Positions 63,296 to 64,000 of a stretch of 64,000 nucleotides of DNA are shown in pieces. How positions within the stretch are numbered: the stretch's first letter is position 1; every line of letters begins with the position of its first letter. The position numbers were made by a program, and so were the translations under genes. The DNA lies in contig NZ_VIWV01000001.1 of NCBI RefSeq assembly GCF_007829875.1, positions 2,046,001-2,110,000 of the forward strand, written 5' to 3'. The notes beneath the pieces are model-generated. The model worked only from the letters and a program-made list of their open reading frames with translations, did not search any database and had not been told where the DNA came from. Source of the DNA: Streptomyces capillispiralis (GTDB taxonomy: Bacteria; Actinomycetota; Actinomycetes; Streptomycetales; Streptomycetaceae).

Positions 63296-63372
63296 GTTCT
63301 CTCCTTGGTTGGTGTGCTTGTGCCGCGTGGAGAGACACCCCTGTCGGGCGGCGGTCCGGGCCGTGTCGGCTC

Positions 63373-63846
63373 TCAGGAGGCGGCGAGGGCGACGCAGAGG
63401 GCGCCGAGGGCGAGGGTCTGGAGCAGGACCCTGGCGTTGATGACGCCGTCCCAGGTGTGCTGGAGGGAGCGGGCGTCGGGTGCGGTGCGGCCGGCCTGGG
63501 CGGCGGCCGTGAGCTTCTTGTTGACCGGTGCGCTCACCGTGCCGTAGACGACGAGCCAGACGATCAGGGCGAGGGACGCGACACCGGCGGCGACGGAGAC
63601 GGTCGCGTCGCCGTCGATCCCGGCGGTGGCGGCGACCGCCAGGGCGGCGACCAGTCCGGTGACGCCCGGGACGGGCATCCGGCGGTCGCCGAAGCGGTGG
63701 ACCTGGCCCATGGACTGGGTGAGCGCCGAGTCGTCGACGTGGGCGAGGGCGGGCCGCTGGACGATCGCGCAGAACACGTCCGTGCCGTAGACGACCGCGT
63801 TGGCGAGGATCGACAGCATCGTCAGCGCCTGGATGAGCGTTTCCAT
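63373..63846 (-). CDS. DUF1772 (anthrone oxygenase-like) membrane protein, copy 2
   Basis: 157 residues, four membrane helices. VQRPALAHVDDSALTQSMGQVHRFGDRRMPVPG and WLVVYGTVSAPVNKKLTAAAQ are collinear with copy 1 at 47449. It heads a leftward pair with the SARP gene (77-base gap). Duplicated oxygenase-like proteins at the two ends of the PKS block suggest two oxidations or a duplication event. ATG 63846. Family oxygenase activity is known mostly from fungi, so function here is open. Confidence 0.78.
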   Translation of the reverse strand: METLIQALTMLSILANAVVYGTDVFCAIVQRPALAHVDDSALTQSMGQVHRFGDRRMPVPGVTGLVAALAVAATAGIDGDATVSVAAGVASLALIVWLVVYGTVSAPVNKKLTAAAQAGRTAPDARSLQHTWDGVINARVLLQTLALGALCVALAAS

Positions 63847-63888
63847 AAGAATTGTCCCTACCTGGTCGAATTCTTAGAGTTAGCAACG

Positions 63889-63937
63889 CTAGCATGGCTA
63901 GCCGGTGCGCGCCAACTCCCTTGCTTGCGACGCAAGT
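63889..63937. promoter_or_regulatory. Two palindromes upstream of DUF1772-SARP operon
   Basis: GCTAGC-ATG-GCTAGC at 63889-63903 and CTTGCG-A-CGCAAG at 63925-63937. Both lie 43-91 bases before ATG 63846, where the promoter should be. They resemble operators of dimeric repressors such as TetR or PadR types; none is encoded in the window. Confidence 0.45.
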
Positions 63938-64000
63938 TGACCCTTCGCTGACCCGTCACCGCACGGCGGCCCGGACCGGCCGTCACCGACCGGACCGCCG

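Overview
This window is Streptomyces chromosomal DNA. It is very GC-rich, uses GTG starts freely, and carries recognisable Streptomyces core genes: the principal sigma factor hrdB, the sporulation regulator whiH next to it, a topoisomerase IV ParE, DUF6082, DUF7455 and DUF4192 proteins. Functions below are inferred from sequence motifs, protein length and gene order; no database search was possible.

Positions 1-25433 are a conserved core block. In order it holds the N-terminus of a CobW-type GTPase (cut by the window edge), DUF6082, two divergent citrate synthase paralogues (one with a DNA-binding N-terminus), a sucrase/ferredoxin-like protein behind an apparent iron box, a CitA/DcuS-type two-component system facing a DUF485/SSS carboxylate transporter pair, parE, DUF7455, a secreted trypsin-like protease, hrdB, whiH, an ABC-transporter-like fusion, a NUDIX/NrtR protein, a debranching-enzyme-like protein, a DUF4192 protein and a FrnE/DsbA-like thiol oxidoreductase.

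Positions 25614-46164 look like a p-terphenyl biosynthetic cluster. The key gene encodes an adenylation-thiolation-thioesterase protein of the atromentin/polyporic acid synthetase type (39051-41801). A short-chain reductase and an NTF2-fold protein follow, the same trio known from the ech/ter (echoside, terfestatin) type clusters. Dedicated class II DAHP synthase, chorismate synthase, chorismate mutase and prephenate dehydratase would supply phenylpyruvate. SAM synthetase and a PfkB (adenosine-kinase-like) gene would support O-methylation by the methyltransferase at 25994-27058. A multicopper oxidase, an azoreductase/quinone reductase, an MDR oxidoreductase and a DoxX protein could tune quinone/hydroquinone state. 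An IS110-family element sits inside the cluster, and HxlR and OmpR-type regulators are present.

Positions 46165-63846 form a second, tightly coupled leftward operon under a SARP regulator: malonyl transferase, ACP, holo-ACP synthase, ketoreductase, two hot-dog dehydratase-like proteins, a FabF-like KS, a Cys-less KS-beta, an apparent single-chain KS/KS-beta fusion, a FabH-like KSIII with altered catalytic residues, acyl-CoA carboxylase beta and epsilon subunits, two SnoaL-like proteins, DUF1772 proteins and an FAD oxidoreductase. This is the inventory of a highly reducing type II PKS (polyene-like) system whose product I cannot name. Many genes overlap as ATGA, implying translational coupling. 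The close packing of the terphenyl and type II PKS blocks, with the fused KS/KS-beta protein, is the most promising novelty in the window.
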